DNA of 64,000 nucleotides, from NCBI RefSeq assembly GCF_000262305.1, contig NC_017910.1:1798001-1862000 (forward strand), written 5' to 3'. The translations under genes and the position numbers were made by a program. This document shows positions 1 to 7,592 of this stretch, piece after piece. The first letter of the stretch is position 1; each line of letters opens with the position of its first letter. A model generated the notes under the pieces. That model was not told the DNA's origin and ran no database searches. It saw nothing but the letters and a program-made list of their open reading frames with translations. This stretch comes from Shimwellia blattae DSM 4481 = NBRC 105725 (lineage in GTDB: Bacteria; Pseudomonadota; Gammaproteobacteria; Enterobacterales; Enterobacteriaceae).

Positions 1-2
1 CC

Positions 3-233
3 AACGGGCAAAATCACCCGATCAGCGGTGAGCAGGTATCCAGCCTGTTAGGTAATGGCGAACTGGAAAGCCTGGCCTCCTCTATGGGGGTTGCGCCAGA
101 GCAGGCTTCCGCCATGCTGGCTCAGGTACTGCCGGGCATCGTTGATGGTCTGTCTCCGTCTGGCAGCGTGCCGGAGCACGGCAACCTGCTGGAAAACGGC
201 CTCGAAATGCTGGCCGGTAAACTTTTAGGTTAA
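3..233 (+). CDS. yidB: YidB-family (DUF937) protein, C-terminal part
   Basis: The open frame enters from the left edge and gives 76 residues ending in ENGLEMLAGKLLG. The stretch ISGEQVSSLLGNGELESLAS followed by a helix around MGVAPEQASAMLAQVLPGIVDGL matches the C-terminal half of YidB/DUF937 proteins as I remember them. The N-terminus lies outside the window. The family has no established biochemical function. A GC-rich hairpin follows the stop. The reading frame is clear and the family assignment is from memory. Confidence 0.8.
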   Translation, partial: NGQNHPISGEQVSSLLGNGELESLASSMGVAPEQASAMLAQVLPGIVDGLSPSGSVPEHGNLLENGLEMLAGKLLG

Positions 234-239
234 CCCGCG

Positions 240-264
240 ACGGGCCCGTTACGGGCCCGTTGTG
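240..264 (+). terminator. Hairpin after yidB-like gene
   Basis: Two copies of ACGGGCCCGT separated by one base can form a GC-rich stem directly after the yidB-like stop. Only a short T-rich tail (TTGTGT) follows, so it is either a weak intrinsic terminator or an mRNA 3'-end stabiliser. Confidence 0.5.
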
Positions 265-294
265 TACGACAAACAACACGCAAGGGAGGTAATA

Positions 295-633
295 ATGAAA
301 CCAGTGATACCGGTTATCGGGCTGATGTTACTGACCGGATGTGGCTCTGCGTCTCACCTGCGCGGCCAGGAGCCGGTGCTGGAGGGCAGTAGCCCTAAGT
401 CTCCGGCGGCGCTGGCCCAGTGTGTGCAGGAGCAGTGGGCACGCAGCGGTGTTAAATCGGAGCTGACCACATCAGGCACGGGCAGCAGTGTGCTGGTTCC
501 CGGCACCCTGGGTGGCTACCGGGTGCTGCTGGATGCCCGTCCCTCGTCCCAGGGCAGTGATTTCTCCCTTTATGAGCGCCTGGCCCATGTGACCTCGGTG
601 GTTTATGAGGATGGTGTCGCCTTCTGTAAATAG
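295..633 (+). CDS. Small lipoprotein of unknown function
   Basis: The protein is 112 aa. Its N-terminus MKPVIPVIGLMLLTGCGS is a classic lipoprotein signal with lipobox LTGC, so the mature protein should start at Cys16 and be anchored to a membrane. Glycine at +2 does not suggest inner-membrane retention. The ATG at 295 was chosen because a strong Shine-Dalgarno (GGGAGG) sits just before it and the signal peptide starts there; an upstream in-frame start at 262 lacks both. Two further Cys (in ALAQCVQEQW and at the C-terminus) could form a disulfide. I do not recognise the family. Confidence 0.7.
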   Translation: MKPVIPVIGLMLLTGCGSASHLRGQEPVLEGSSPKSPAALAQCVQEQWARSGVKSELTTSGTGSSVLVPGTLGGYRVLLDARPSSQGSDFSLYERLAHVTSVVYEDGVAFCK

Positions 634-751
634 CGGGCGGGTCCCTTAAGTTTCTTCTTAAAATGTTGCCAGTCACCGATTATCTCTAGACTTATATTCT
701 GATGCTGTAAGATCATAGAGAGAATTAATCTGCTTACACGGAGTTCTCAGA

Positions 752-1240
752 ATGAAAGCTATTACCACCAGCCTGTGCGGTCTGTTACTGGCGTCCACCT
801 CAGCCCTGGCTGTTGATCAGAACGCGCCATTGAGTAAAGTTGCGCCATTCCCGGCAGCGGAAAAAGGGATGGTACGCCAGGTGATTTATCTGCCCCAGCA
901 GCCGGACGAATCCCTGCTGAAAGTGGAGCTGATGCCGGGCAAAACGCTGGATGTTGACTGCAACCGCCATATTCTGGGCGGCCAGTTTGAAGAAAAAGAT
1001 CTTCAGGGGTGGGGCTATACCTACTACCAGTTAACTAAAGTCTCTTCACCGGCCTCTACCATGATGGCCTGCCCGGATAAAACCACCACCCGCAAATTTG
1101 TTCAGGTCAATACTGGCGGTAAAGGGCTGATTCGCTATAACAGCAAACTGCCGGTAGTGGTGTACACCCCGGAAAATGTTGAGCTGAAATACCGCATCTG
1201 GCGCGCCGATGAAGCGCTTCAGGATGCAGTGAAAAAGTAA
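752..1240 (+). CDS. eco: Ecotin, periplasmic serine protease inhibitor
   Basis: The protein is 162 aa, the usual length for ecotin. An N-terminal signal peptide ends near SALA, giving a periplasmic product. The inhibitory loop SSPASTMMACPD carries the Met-Met pair that acts as P1/P1' against chymotrypsin-, trypsin- and elastase-like proteases. The loop Cys and the Cys in VDCNRH form the conserved disulfide. YNSKLPVVVYTPENVELKYR matches the C-terminal region used for dimer formation. It stands alone with its own ribosome site (GGAG, 9 bases upstream). Family knowledge says ecotin is a dimer that protects cells against exogenous proteases. Confidence 0.97.
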   Translation: MKAITTSLCGLLLASTSALAVDQNAPLSKVAPFPAAEKGMVRQVIYLPQQPDESLLKVELMPGKTLDVDCNRHILGGQFEEKDLQGWGYTYYQLTKVSSPASTMMACPDKTTTRKFVQVNTGGKGLIRYNSKLPVVVYTPENVELKYRIWRADEALQDAVKK

Positions 1241-1303
1241 CCGTGCGTAGTGTGATCTGACACACAATATTCACAATTCCCTTACTATCCGGCGGGATAT
1301 ATT

Positions 1304-1331
1304 TTGCATTTGGCCGCCGGATATGAATAAT
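1304..1331 (+). promoter_or_regulatory. Sigma-70 promoter of the tRNA-like gene
   Basis: TTGCAT (1304-1309) and AATAAT (1326-1331) are separated by 16 bases. A GC-rich discriminator follows, as is common for stable RNA promoters. The predicted start lies about 35 bases before the tRNA-like element. Confidence 0.55.
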
Positions 1332-1372
1332 ACGTCCCTGCGGTAAACGTGCTTTCAGCGTGAACCCTATAT

Positions 1373-1446
1373 CCGCCGGTAGCTCATCAGGGAAGAGCAG
1401 TAGTTTATGCTACAGGTGCGGGGTTGAAGTCCTCGTCGGCGGTCCA
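1373..1446 (+). tRNA. tRNA-like gene with a non-canonical anticodon arm
   Basis: A cloverleaf can be drawn by hand. The acceptor stem pairs 1373-1379 with 1436-1442 (7 bp), with discriminator T and encoded CCA at 1444-1446. U8/A9 are present. The D arm pairs 1382-1385 with 1395-1398 and its loop contains GGG. The T arm pairs 1419-1423 with 1431-1435 around a 7-base loop. Two things are abnormal. The anticodon arm has only four pairs (GTAG/CTAC) enclosing a six-base loop TTTATG, so no standard anticodon can be assigned. The T loop reads TTGAAGT, with G in place of the invariant C56. Promoter and terminator flank it, so it appears to be expressed. It could be a specialised tRNA-like RNA or a decaying tRNA. 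Confidence 0.6.
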
Positions 1447-1450
1447 AATT

Positions 1451-1487
1451 AAAAAAACAGGCGCACTCCGGTGCGCCTGTTTTTTTT
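1451..1487 (+). terminator. Strong intrinsic terminator after the tRNA-like gene
   Basis: A perfect stem of about 16 bp (arms 1451-1466 and 1471-1486) around a TCCG loop ends in a run of T. With A-runs on the other side it can also end the minus-strand thiXYZ transcript. Confidence 0.9.
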
Positions 1488-1501
1488 GTGCTGTGTGCCG
1501 G

Positions 1502-2434
1502 TTACAGCTCCACTGCGTACTGTTCCACCGGGGTGATTTTTTTAATCAGCTTGCTGGCGAACAGAAACTGTTCATATGCCTGGTAGCGGTTGCTGTCCAG
1601 TTTACCCGGCTCGGTGGCGAACAGCGGAATGCTCGCCTGCCACGCCTGCTTATTCAGTGGGGTGTTCAGCTCCGGATGGGCGCGGGCAAAAGCCTGCCAG
1701 GTCTCCTGCGGGTGCGCGCGCAGATAGTCACCACCTTGCTTCAGGGCGGTGAGAAACTTGCGAATTTTCGGGGCGGACATCGTATCGCGGCTGGCGACGA
1801 TAATCAGCTCGTCATAGGCCGGGACGCCGTAATCCTCCACATTAAACACCACGGGATCCTTACCCTGTAGTTTCAGCTCCTGCGCTTCTATATTGCGGTA
1901 GCCGCCGATCACCGCATCCACCTGGCCTGCCAGCAGGGCGCTGGTAAGCTGAAAATTCACGTTGATTAACGTCATCTCCTCCGGCCGGATATGCTGGTTT
2001 TGCGCCATGGTGGCAAGGGTTGCCTGCTCAATCCCGCTGACCGAATAACCAATCTTTTTCCCTTTGAGATCCGCCGGGGATTTTATCGCTTTATCGAGGG
2101 TTATCACGGTATTGAGCGGGGAGCTGATAAGCGTACCCACCCGCACCAGCGGCAGCCCCTGGTCGGCAAAAAAGTGCAGCTGGGGCTGGTAGGTGATCGC
2201 GAGATCTGCCTGTTTCGCCACCACCAGCCGCGCAGGTAACGCCGGATCGGAGGGCGGAATAATACGCACATTTAACCCCTGCTGTTTAAAGGCACCGATT
2301 TGTTCGGCCACCATAATCGGGGCGTGATCCGGGTTAATGTACCAGTCGAGTACCAGGGTCAGATCCTCTGCGGCACTGGCCCGGGAGAGTGCCGCCATGC
2401 CCAGTAACAGGCCGCACAGGTATTTTTTCAGCAT
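1502..2434 (-). CDS. thiY: Periplasmic substrate-binding protein for thiamin-pyrimidine uptake (ThiY-like)
   Basis: The protein is 310 aa with a signal peptide ending near SRASA. The mature part begins DLTLVLDWYINPDHAPIMVA, the signature start of the NMT1/THI5-like binding proteins. Motifs LVVAKQADLAITY and DLKGKKIGYS are typical of the fold. It is the last gene of a minus-strand set with a permease, an ATPase and tenA behind a TPP riboswitch. This context points to uptake of a formylaminopyrimidine or hydroxymethylpyrimidine thiamin breakdown product. It lies 33 bases after thiX with its own AAGGA site. The ligand is inferred from context; related proteins bind other small aromatics. Confidence 0.85.
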   Translation of the reverse strand: MLKKYLCGLLLGMAALSRASAAEDLTLVLDWYINPDHAPIMVAEQIGAFKQQGLNVRIIPPSDPALPARLVVAKQADLAITYQPQLHFFADQGLPLVRVGTLISSPLNTVITLDKAIKSPADLKGKKIGYSVSGIEQATLATMAQNQHIRPEEMTLINVNFQLTSALLAGQVDAVIGGYRNIEAQELKLQGKDPVVFNVEDYGVPAYDELIIVASRDTMSAPKIRKFLTALKQGGDYLRAHPQETWQAFARAHPELNTPLNKQAWQASIPLFATEPGKLDSNRYQAYEQFLFASKLIKKITPVEQYAVEL

Positions 2435-2467
2435 GATGTTTTCCTTGGTTCGTTATCAGTAACAGTG

Positions 2468-3223
2468 TCAGTCGGTTTCCGGCTTCCAGGTGATCAGCCG
2501 CCGGACCAGGGTATCGACCGTGGTCCACAGCAGAATGGTCATCAGCACCAGGATAAATAACGCGGCGAAACAGGCGTCGGTCTGCATCCGGGCATTGGCA
2601 TTGAGCATCAGGTAACCGAGCCCCCCGGCGGAGCCCACCCATTCGCCGATGATGGCGCCAATTGGCGCTACCGCCGCCGCCATACGCAGGCCAGAGCCAA
2701 ACGCCGGAAGCGCCGCCATCAGGCGCACATGGCGCAGCAGCGCCCAGCGCGATGCCCCCATGGTGCGGGCAAGGTTGAGGTAGTCGTTATTCACCCGGCG
2801 CAGCCCGTCGAAAAAGGCGGAAACCATCGGGAAAAAAATCACCAGGACCGCCATGGTTATCTTGGCGCTGATCCCAAAGCCGAACCACAGCACCAGCAGC
2901 GGGGCGAGGGCGAAAACCGGTATGGCCTGGCTGGTCAGCACCAGGGGCATCAGCCAGCGCTGTAGCCGGGGGGAGAAAATCATGCACAGGGCCAGGGCGG
3001 CGCCAAACAGCACCCCGATGACCAGGCCGCTGAGGATCTCACTGGCGGTGATCAGTGCATGCCATGCCAGATAGTCACGTCCCTGCCACAGGGCCTGAAG
3101 TACGGCACCCGGGGTGGGCAACAAAAAAGCGGGAATACCGCTCAGGGTCAGCAGCCACCAGAACAGTAACAGCCCGGCGAAGACGGTCAGGCCGCGCCCC
3201 AGGCGGGTGAGTGTCGGTGTCAT
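2468..3223 (-). CDS. thiX: ABC transporter permease, ThiX-like
   Basis: The protein is 251 aa with about six hydrophobic segments. The EAA loop, needed to contact the ATPase, is visible around NLARTMGASRWALLRHVRLMAALP. The type belongs to the NitT/TauT binding-protein-dependent permeases, which work as homodimers in the inner membrane. The start overlaps the thiZ stop (ATGA), implying translational coupling. The pairing with thiY, thiZ and tenA supports a role in uptake of thiamin-derived pyrimidine. Confidence 0.87.
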   Translation of the reverse strand: MTPTLTRLGRGLTVFAGLLLFWWLLTLSGIPAFLLPTPGAVLQALWQGRDYLAWHALITASEILSGLVIGVLFGAALALCMIFSPRLQRWLMPLVLTSQAIPVFALAPLLVLWFGFGISAKITMAVLVIFFPMVSAFFDGLRRVNNDYLNLARTMGASRWALLRHVRLMAALPAFGSGLRMAAAVAPIGAIIGEWVGSAGGLGYLMLNANARMQTDACFAALFILVLMTILLWTTVDTLVRRLITWKPETD

Positions 3224-3957
3224 AGGGCCCCCGTCAGCCGCAGCAACAGCCGGGCCTGGTCGTGCAAAAGTTGCGGGTCATCGGGGGCGCGCGGGGGCTG
3301 ACCGGTGAGCGGGTGGTTGTCATCAAGGCCGCCAGGCCCGCGGGAGAGCACCAGCAGCCGGTGGCTCAGGCGGCAGGCTTCCATGGTGTCGTGGGTGATA
3401 AGCAGCACCGTGTTGTCGGCCAGCAGCTCCGCGGCCAGCTCCTGAATGGCGCTGCGGGTCAGGGCGTCCAGCGCGGAAAACGGCTCATCCATCAGCACGA
3501 TGGGCTTGCGTTCATACAGGGTCCGGGCAATGGCGGCCCGCTGGCGCATACCGCCGGAGAGGGTGGCGGGCATGGCCCGGGCGTAGTCGGCAAGGCCCAC
3601 GCGCTCCAGCAGGTGCTCAACCCAGGGGCGGTCGGTGGGCTCTTTGCGTAGCCGGGCGCCGAGCGCCACGTTTTCGGCAATAGTCAGCCACGGATAGAGC
3701 AGATCTTTTTGCCCCATCCAGGCGATCCGCCCGCTCAGGGGCTGGCCGTCGCTGCCGCTGACACTGCCGGTCGTGGGGGGCAGTAAACCGGCGATAATCT
3801 GCAACAGGCTGGTTTTGCCGGTGCCGCTCACCCCGAGCAGCGAGACAAAACGGCCCCCTTCGATAGTAAAGTTAAGCCCGCTAAAGAGGGTGTTATCACC
3901 AAAGCGCAGGCTGAGGTCCCGCACCTGGATCCCGGGGGGCGTGGTACGGCGTGTCAT
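3220..3957 (-). CDS. thiZ: ABC transporter ATP-binding protein, ThiZ-like
   Basis: The protein is 245 aa. Walker A is GVSGTGKTS, the ABC signature LSGGMRQRA and Walker B IVLMDEPFSALD, followed by the switch His in LLITHDT. The sequence resembles the NitT/TauT (SsuB/TauB) ATPase family. Start and stop overlap the neighbouring genes by four bases each (ATGA), so tenA-thiZ-thiX are translated as a coupled unit. It is the only ABC ATPase in the first 10 kb, but its family does not pair with the FecCD-type permease encoded upstream. Confidence 0.88.
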   Translation of the reverse strand: MTRRTTPPGIQVRDLSLRFGDNTLFSGLNFTIEGGRFVSLLGVSGTGKTSLLQIIAGLLPPTTGSVSGSDGQPLSGRIAWMGQKDLLYPWLTIAENVALGARLRKEPTDRPWVEHLLERVGLADYARAMPATLSGGMRQRAAIARTLYERKPIVLMDEPFSALDALTRSAIQELAAELLADNTVLLITHDTMEACRLSHRLLVLSRGPGGLDDNHPLTGQPPRAPDDPQLLHDQARLLLRLTGAL

Positions 3958-4646
3958 CGGGCGGTGTCCACAGCGTTAAGCCCCATTTGCCAGAAGGCAG
4001 ACTCCAGCCGGGTGGCGGTGGTAAAAATGGTGCTCAGCTCCGGCATCCGGCTTTGGGCACCGCGCTGCTGGCCCGTGGTTTCCAGTAACGCCATGGCGGC
4101 GCGGACCCCGGCCAGGTATTGCGGGTCGCCGTAGTTGAGGATCCAGGAGGCATAAGGGTTGTTGTCGAGGCGGGTTTCCGGGCTGTTCAGTAGCCCAAGG
4201 CCGATTTCCGCATACCCGGCCACACAGGGCAGCAGGGCGGCCAGCAGGTCGAGCGCATCGCCCCGGTGGCCCGTATCCAGAACATAGCGGGTGTAGTTCA
4301 TGGTTTCCGGGGCTTCCGGCTGGGCGGCAATGTCGGACTCCTGCAATCCCCAGCTCGCGCAGTAGGCCAGATGCAACGGCAGCTCCGCAATAATGGCATT
4401 AAGGGAGGCGGTCGCCGAGCGCATTTCAGGCAGGGTGTGCAGCTTGCTGACCAGCAGCCCGTATGCCCGGGCAAAGTGCAGCAAAAACAGATAATCCTGG
4501 ATCAGATACTGGCGGAAGGCCGCTTGCGGCAGTGTGCCCGCAGCCAGCTGGCGGACAAACGGATGGTTGACATATTCCTGCCACTGGCTACCCGCCGCGT
4601 GGCGCAACTGACCATACAGGCCAGTTTCAAACTGCGTAATATCCAT
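3954..4646 (-). CDS. tenA: TenA aminopyrimidine aminohydrolase (thiaminase II family)
   Basis: The protein is 230 aa. The motif LLPCVAGYAEIG holds the catalytic Cys of the TenA family and RLESAFWQMGL near the C-terminus holds the conserved Glu. TenA hydrolyses aminopyrimidine forms of degraded thiamin to hydroxymethylpyrimidine for reuse. The start at 4646 was chosen because it follows an AGGAGA site. A longer in-frame start at 4754 would translate through the riboswitch and is rejected. It is the first gene of the tenA-thiZ-thiX-thiY operon, so regulation by thiamin pyrophosphate is expected. Confidence 0.93.
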   Translation of the reverse strand: MDITQFETGLYGQLRHAAGSQWQEYVNHPFVRQLAAGTLPQAAFRQYLIQDYLFLLHFARAYGLLVSKLHTLPEMRSATASLNAIIAELPLHLAYCASWGLQESDIAAQPEAPETMNYTRYVLDTGHRGDALDLLAALLPCVAGYAEIGLGLLNSPETRLDNNPYASWILNYGDPQYLAGVRAAMALLETTGQQRGAQSRMPELSTIFTTATRLESAFWQMGLNAVDTAR

Positions 4647-4721
4647 AGATCTCCTGGTATGGTGGAGATCCGGGCGCCTGGCGCTATGAACAGACAACAA
4701 CCTGAAAAGCCATTGCCACCG

Positions 4722-4801
4722 TCCCTTCGCTGGCATGACCCAGATCAGGTTCAAAGGGTCCGGTTTACACCATCTCAGCCCGTTTCAGGGCACCCCTCGG
4801 A
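4722..4801 (-). promoter_or_regulatory. TPP riboswitch (THI element)
   Basis: Read on the minus strand, the element contains GGGGTGCCC, then GGGCTGAGA, then ACCCTTTGAACCTGATCTGG and ATGCCAGCGAAGGGA. These are the conserved core blocks of the thiamin pyrophosphate riboswitch in the right order. It lies 76 bases before the tenA start. It begins only about 45 bases after the stop of the preceding permease gene on the same strand, so it can act on both its own transcript and read-through. Confidence 0.95.
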
Positions 4802-4846
4802 GACGCCTGTTATACGTTATTTGATTTTCATTTACACTTTTTATTT

Positions 4847-5863
4847 TCAGTTATCGCCCCGGCGGGTGCGGGCAACCAGCAGTAAAAAGACCGGCACCCC
4901 CAGCAGGGCGGTGAGGATCCCCACCGGCAACTCCCGGGGGGCAAACAGCGTGCGCGCCAGGGTATCGGCCAGAACGGTGACCATGGCGCCGCACAGCATC
5001 GCCACCGGCAACAGGCTGCCGTGGCGGCGGCCGCTGAGCATCCGGGCAATGTGCGGCACGGTCAGGCCAATAAAACCGATGGCACCGCAACAGGCGACCA
5101 CAATGGCCGTCAGCAGGGTGGTCAGGCTGTAGATCAGCAGGGTTATCCGCGCCACATCCACCCCCACGGTGCTGGCGGTGAGCGGGCTGACCGCCAGCAC
5201 ATCCAGGGTGGGGGCCAGCCGGTGCAGCAGCAGGAAAATCCCCCCCAGCACCAGGCCACACAGCAGCACCTGGGGCCAGTCTGCCCGGGTAAACGATCCC
5301 AGCAGCCAGAACATCACGCCACGGCTGGTGTCGGCGTCCGTCTTCCAGAAGGTGATAAGCGATGTCAGGGCCGAAAGCAGCTGGGTCACGGCGACCCCGG
5401 TGAGCACCAGGCGGCCAGACTGCCCGGCCAGCGAGGCGCGGGCAAGGATCAGCACCAGCAGAAATGCCAGCGCCGCGCCGCCAAAGGCCCCCAGCGGCAC
5501 AGCGGCCCAGCCCGCCCCCCAGCCTGCGGCAATTACCAGTACCGCCCCGGCACCGGCCCCGGAGGAGATCCCCAGCACCCAGGGATCGGCCAGATCGTTA
5601 CGGGTCAGCGCCTGGAGCACTGTGCCGCACAGGGCAAGCGCCGCCCCCGTCAGGGCCGCCAGCAGGGTACGGGGTAAGCGCAATGACCAGATAATGCGCC
5701 GGGCCAGGGAGCCCCCGTCGGGGCTCTCCCCGGGCCCCGCCAGCAGTGCACCGGCGCTCTGGCTCAGGGAGAACGTCACCGGGCCGGTTGCGATGGCAAG
5801 CACCACCACCAGCAGCAGGGCGCTCAGCAGCAGGGCCAGTAACAGAGGGGCGCGCCGGGACAA
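4847..5863 (-). CDS. FecCD/BtuC-family ABC permease of a TonB-linked importer
   Basis: The protein is 338 aa with about nine to ten hydrophobic segments. The family signatures LRLPRTLLAALTGAALALCG, VLQALTRNDLADPWVLGIS and GAIGFIGLTVPHIARML are all present. Such permeases dimerise with an FhuC/BtuD-type ATPase to import siderophores, haem, cobalamin or other metal complexes. The gene follows the methyltransferase by two bases. An ATPase normally comes next, but the sequence instead runs into the tenA riboswitch. The substrate is unknown. Confidence 0.88.
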   Translation of the reverse strand: MSRRAPLLLALLLSALLLVVVLAIATGPVTFSLSQSAGALLAGPGESPDGGSLARRIIWSLRLPRTLLAALTGAALALCGTVLQALTRNDLADPWVLGISSGAGAGAVLVIAAGWGAGWAAVPLGAFGGAALAFLLVLILARASLAGQSGRLVLTGVAVTQLLSALTSLITFWKTDADTSRGVMFWLLGSFTRADWPQVLLCGLVLGGIFLLLHRLAPTLDVLAVSPLTASTVGVDVARITLLIYSLTTLLTAIVVACCGAIGFIGLTVPHIARMLSGRRHGSLLPVAMLCGAMVTVLADTLARTLFAPRELPVGILTALLGVPVFLLLVARTRRGDN

Positions 5864-5865
5864 GG

Positions 5866-6615
5866 CTATTTCCAGCCCGCGATAACGTAGTCGTCAAGGT
5901 ATTGCCACAGGGTGCCGGTTTCGAAAAAACCGGCCTGCTGCAACAGGGCCAGCTGAAAGCCTACCGTGGTGGCGGGGGGCACCGGGCGGCCGGCAAACAG
6001 ACGCGCCCGTTCGGGAAGCTGCGCCTGTAGCGTTTCGCAGGCGCTGGCATCGGCAAACCAGCTGTCCCAGCTCTGGGCACCTGCGGCGAAGGCCTGCTGT
6101 TGGGTGAGCTTGTCGTGGGCTTCTGCCAGCTGTTTTTGCTGCGGGTGGTGGGGGCTGAAGCGCTGGTGATCCGCATTAAGCAGGATCCCGCCTGGTGCCA
6201 GTAGCTCCCGGAGCGTCCGGTACAGGACCGCCTGCTGCTCCGGCATCAGCCAGTGGATGGCGGTGCTGGAGACGATCGCCCGGGGCGTATCGGGCAGGGC
6301 GGTGACCCAGCCGGGCTCTGACATATCGGCGTGAATAAAGCGGATCCGGTCTTGTTGCCCCTCCAGCGCCTGCCGGGCAATGGCGAGCAATAGCGGGTCG
6401 AGATCCAGGGCGGTGACTCGTACCTGGGGGAAGCGGTTCAGCAGGCGCTGGCTGAAAGAGCCCGGCCCGCAGCCCAGATCCAGCACCTGGAAATCATCCC
6501 CGTACAGGAGGGACAGGGTATCGAGCACAACATTAAAACGTGCCTCACGGTGGGCAATATACGCACTTTGCTGGGTATCCCAGCGGGCCAGAAGTTCGTG
6601 GGCCGGACAGGTCAT
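5866..6615 (-). CDS. Class I SAM-dependent methyltransferase in the TonB/ABC operon
   Basis: The protein is 249 aa. Motif I VLDLGCGPGSFS, an acidic motif II VTALDLDP and FIHADM mark a Rossmann-fold SAM methyltransferase. SSTAIHWLMPEQQAVLYRTL and LLAPGGILLNADH look like the Methyltransf_11/12 type seen in trans-aconitate or BioC-like enzymes. It sits two bases from both neighbours, between the binding protein and the permease, so it must be co-translated with an uptake system. Its substrate is not predictable; a reasonable guess is modification of the imported ligand. Confidence 0.8.
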   Translation of the reverse strand: MTCPAHELLARWDTQQSAYIAHREARFNVVLDTLSLLYGDDFQVLDLGCGPGSFSQRLLNRFPQVRVTALDLDPLLLAIARQALEGQQDRIRFIHADMSEPGWVTALPDTPRAIVSSTAIHWLMPEQQAVLYRTLRELLAPGGILLNADHQRFSPHHPQQKQLAEAHDKLTQQQAFAAGAQSWDSWFADASACETLQAQLPERARLFAGRPVPPATTVGFQLALLQQAGFFETGTLWQYLDDYVIAGWK

Positions 6616-6617
6616 TA

Positions 6618-7592
6618 TCAGAAATTCTCCGTAGTTAAGGTGTGAAGTTGGGTGATCAGCCGCTCCAGGGCATACAGGGAGCGGGCGGAGGGATCCAGGT
6701 CGTAGCCGGGCAGAATGATATAGCGCCGCTGGCGCACCGCCCGCATGGTGGCGGTGATCGGGTTATGCTCCAGATAGGCGATTTTGTCTGCGGCGCTGTC
6801 TCCCGGTGTGCCCCGGCGCAGATCGCCGAGTATCAGCACGTCGGGATCCCGGGCGGCGACCACCTCCCAGGACACTTCAGGCCAGAGCCGGGGCTCATCG
6901 GCGAAGATATTGGTGCTGCCCACGGTGCGGGTCAGCAGGGCCGGAGCGCCGGTGTTGCCCGCCACATAAGGCACGCTGAGGCCGGAATACCACCACATCA
7001 GGCGCCGGGCGGGCAGGCAGCGGGCACTCTGGCGCAGGGCCGCCAGCTTGTTCTCCAGGGTACGGATCAGCCGTTCCGCCCGGGGGGTGACGTGATAGAT
7101 AGCGGCAATGTTGCGCAGCTCGTCAAACAGATCCTCCCAGTGCAGGGGATGCTGGCGTTTACGCTGCTGCCCCTGGCAGGCGTTTTCGCTAAGCCAGGTG
7201 GCGATGCCCCAGCGGGCCAGGCGCGCCCGATCCGGTGTTTCCGGGCTGTTAAACCAGTAGTAACTGGCGGAGTAGATAAAATCCGGCCGGGTGGCCAGTA
7301 TGGCTTCGGCAGACCAGGGGGCTGCGTCATAACGGGCGGGCAGCTGCCCCGCCCGCTGCCAGGGCGAGGGGGCTGTGTCCCGGCCCGGCAGGTCGCCCAC
7401 CACGGCAATGACGCTGGCACCGAGATCGAGCGCCAGCAGGTTTTCCAGCGCCGGAGGGGTGTAAACCAGCACCTTTACCGGGGGGCGGGTAAAGTGCCAC
7501 GGGCGGTCGCAGTTGGTCAGCGTTAGCGGCTGGCTGCCCGCTGTGACGGGCAGCACCAGGCAGAGAAACAGTGTCAACAGGTAGCCACGCAT
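6618..7592 (-). CDS. Periplasmic metal-complex/cobalamin-type binding protein
   Basis: The protein is 324 aa with an N-terminal signal peptide ending near PVTAGSQP. It resembles class III (FepB/BtuF) binding proteins: VKVLVYTPPALENLLALD, ILATRPDFIYSASYYW, a long helix linker around residues 155-190, and DPDVLILGD near the C-terminal lobe. Its start codon overlaps the stop of the TonB receptor gene by one base. It should carry the ligand from the outer-membrane receptor to the permease. The ligand cannot be read from the sequence. Confidence 0.82.
   Translation of the reverse strand: MRGYLLTLFLCLVLPVTAGSQPLTLTNCDRPWHFTRPPVKVLVYTPPALENLLALDLGASVIAVVGDLPGRDTAPSPWQRAGQLPARYDAAPWSAEAILATRPDFIYSASYYWFNSPETPDRARLARWGIATWLSENACQGQQRKRQHPLHWEDLFDELRNIAAIYHVTPRAERLIRTLENKLAALRQSARCLPARRLMWWYSGLSVPYVAGNTGAPALLTRTVGSTNIFADEPRLWPEVSWEVVAARDPDVLILGDLRRGTPGDSAADKIAYLEHNPITATMRAVRQRRYIILPGYDLDPSARSLYALERLITQLHTLTTENF

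Noticed and set aside
1373..1500. Prophage or island attachment site at the tRNA-like gene
   Set aside because: No integrase lies nearby and I saw no repeat of the tRNA 3' end downstream.
3220..3957. ThiZ as the missing ATPase of the TonB-linked importer
   Set aside because: Its sequence is of the NitT/TauT type and it is translationally coupled to tenA and thiX; FecCD permeases use a different ATPase family.
4647..4754. N-terminal extension of TenA by 36 residues
   Set aside because: It would translate through the TPP riboswitch; the ATG at 4646 has a proper ribosome site and the correct family start.
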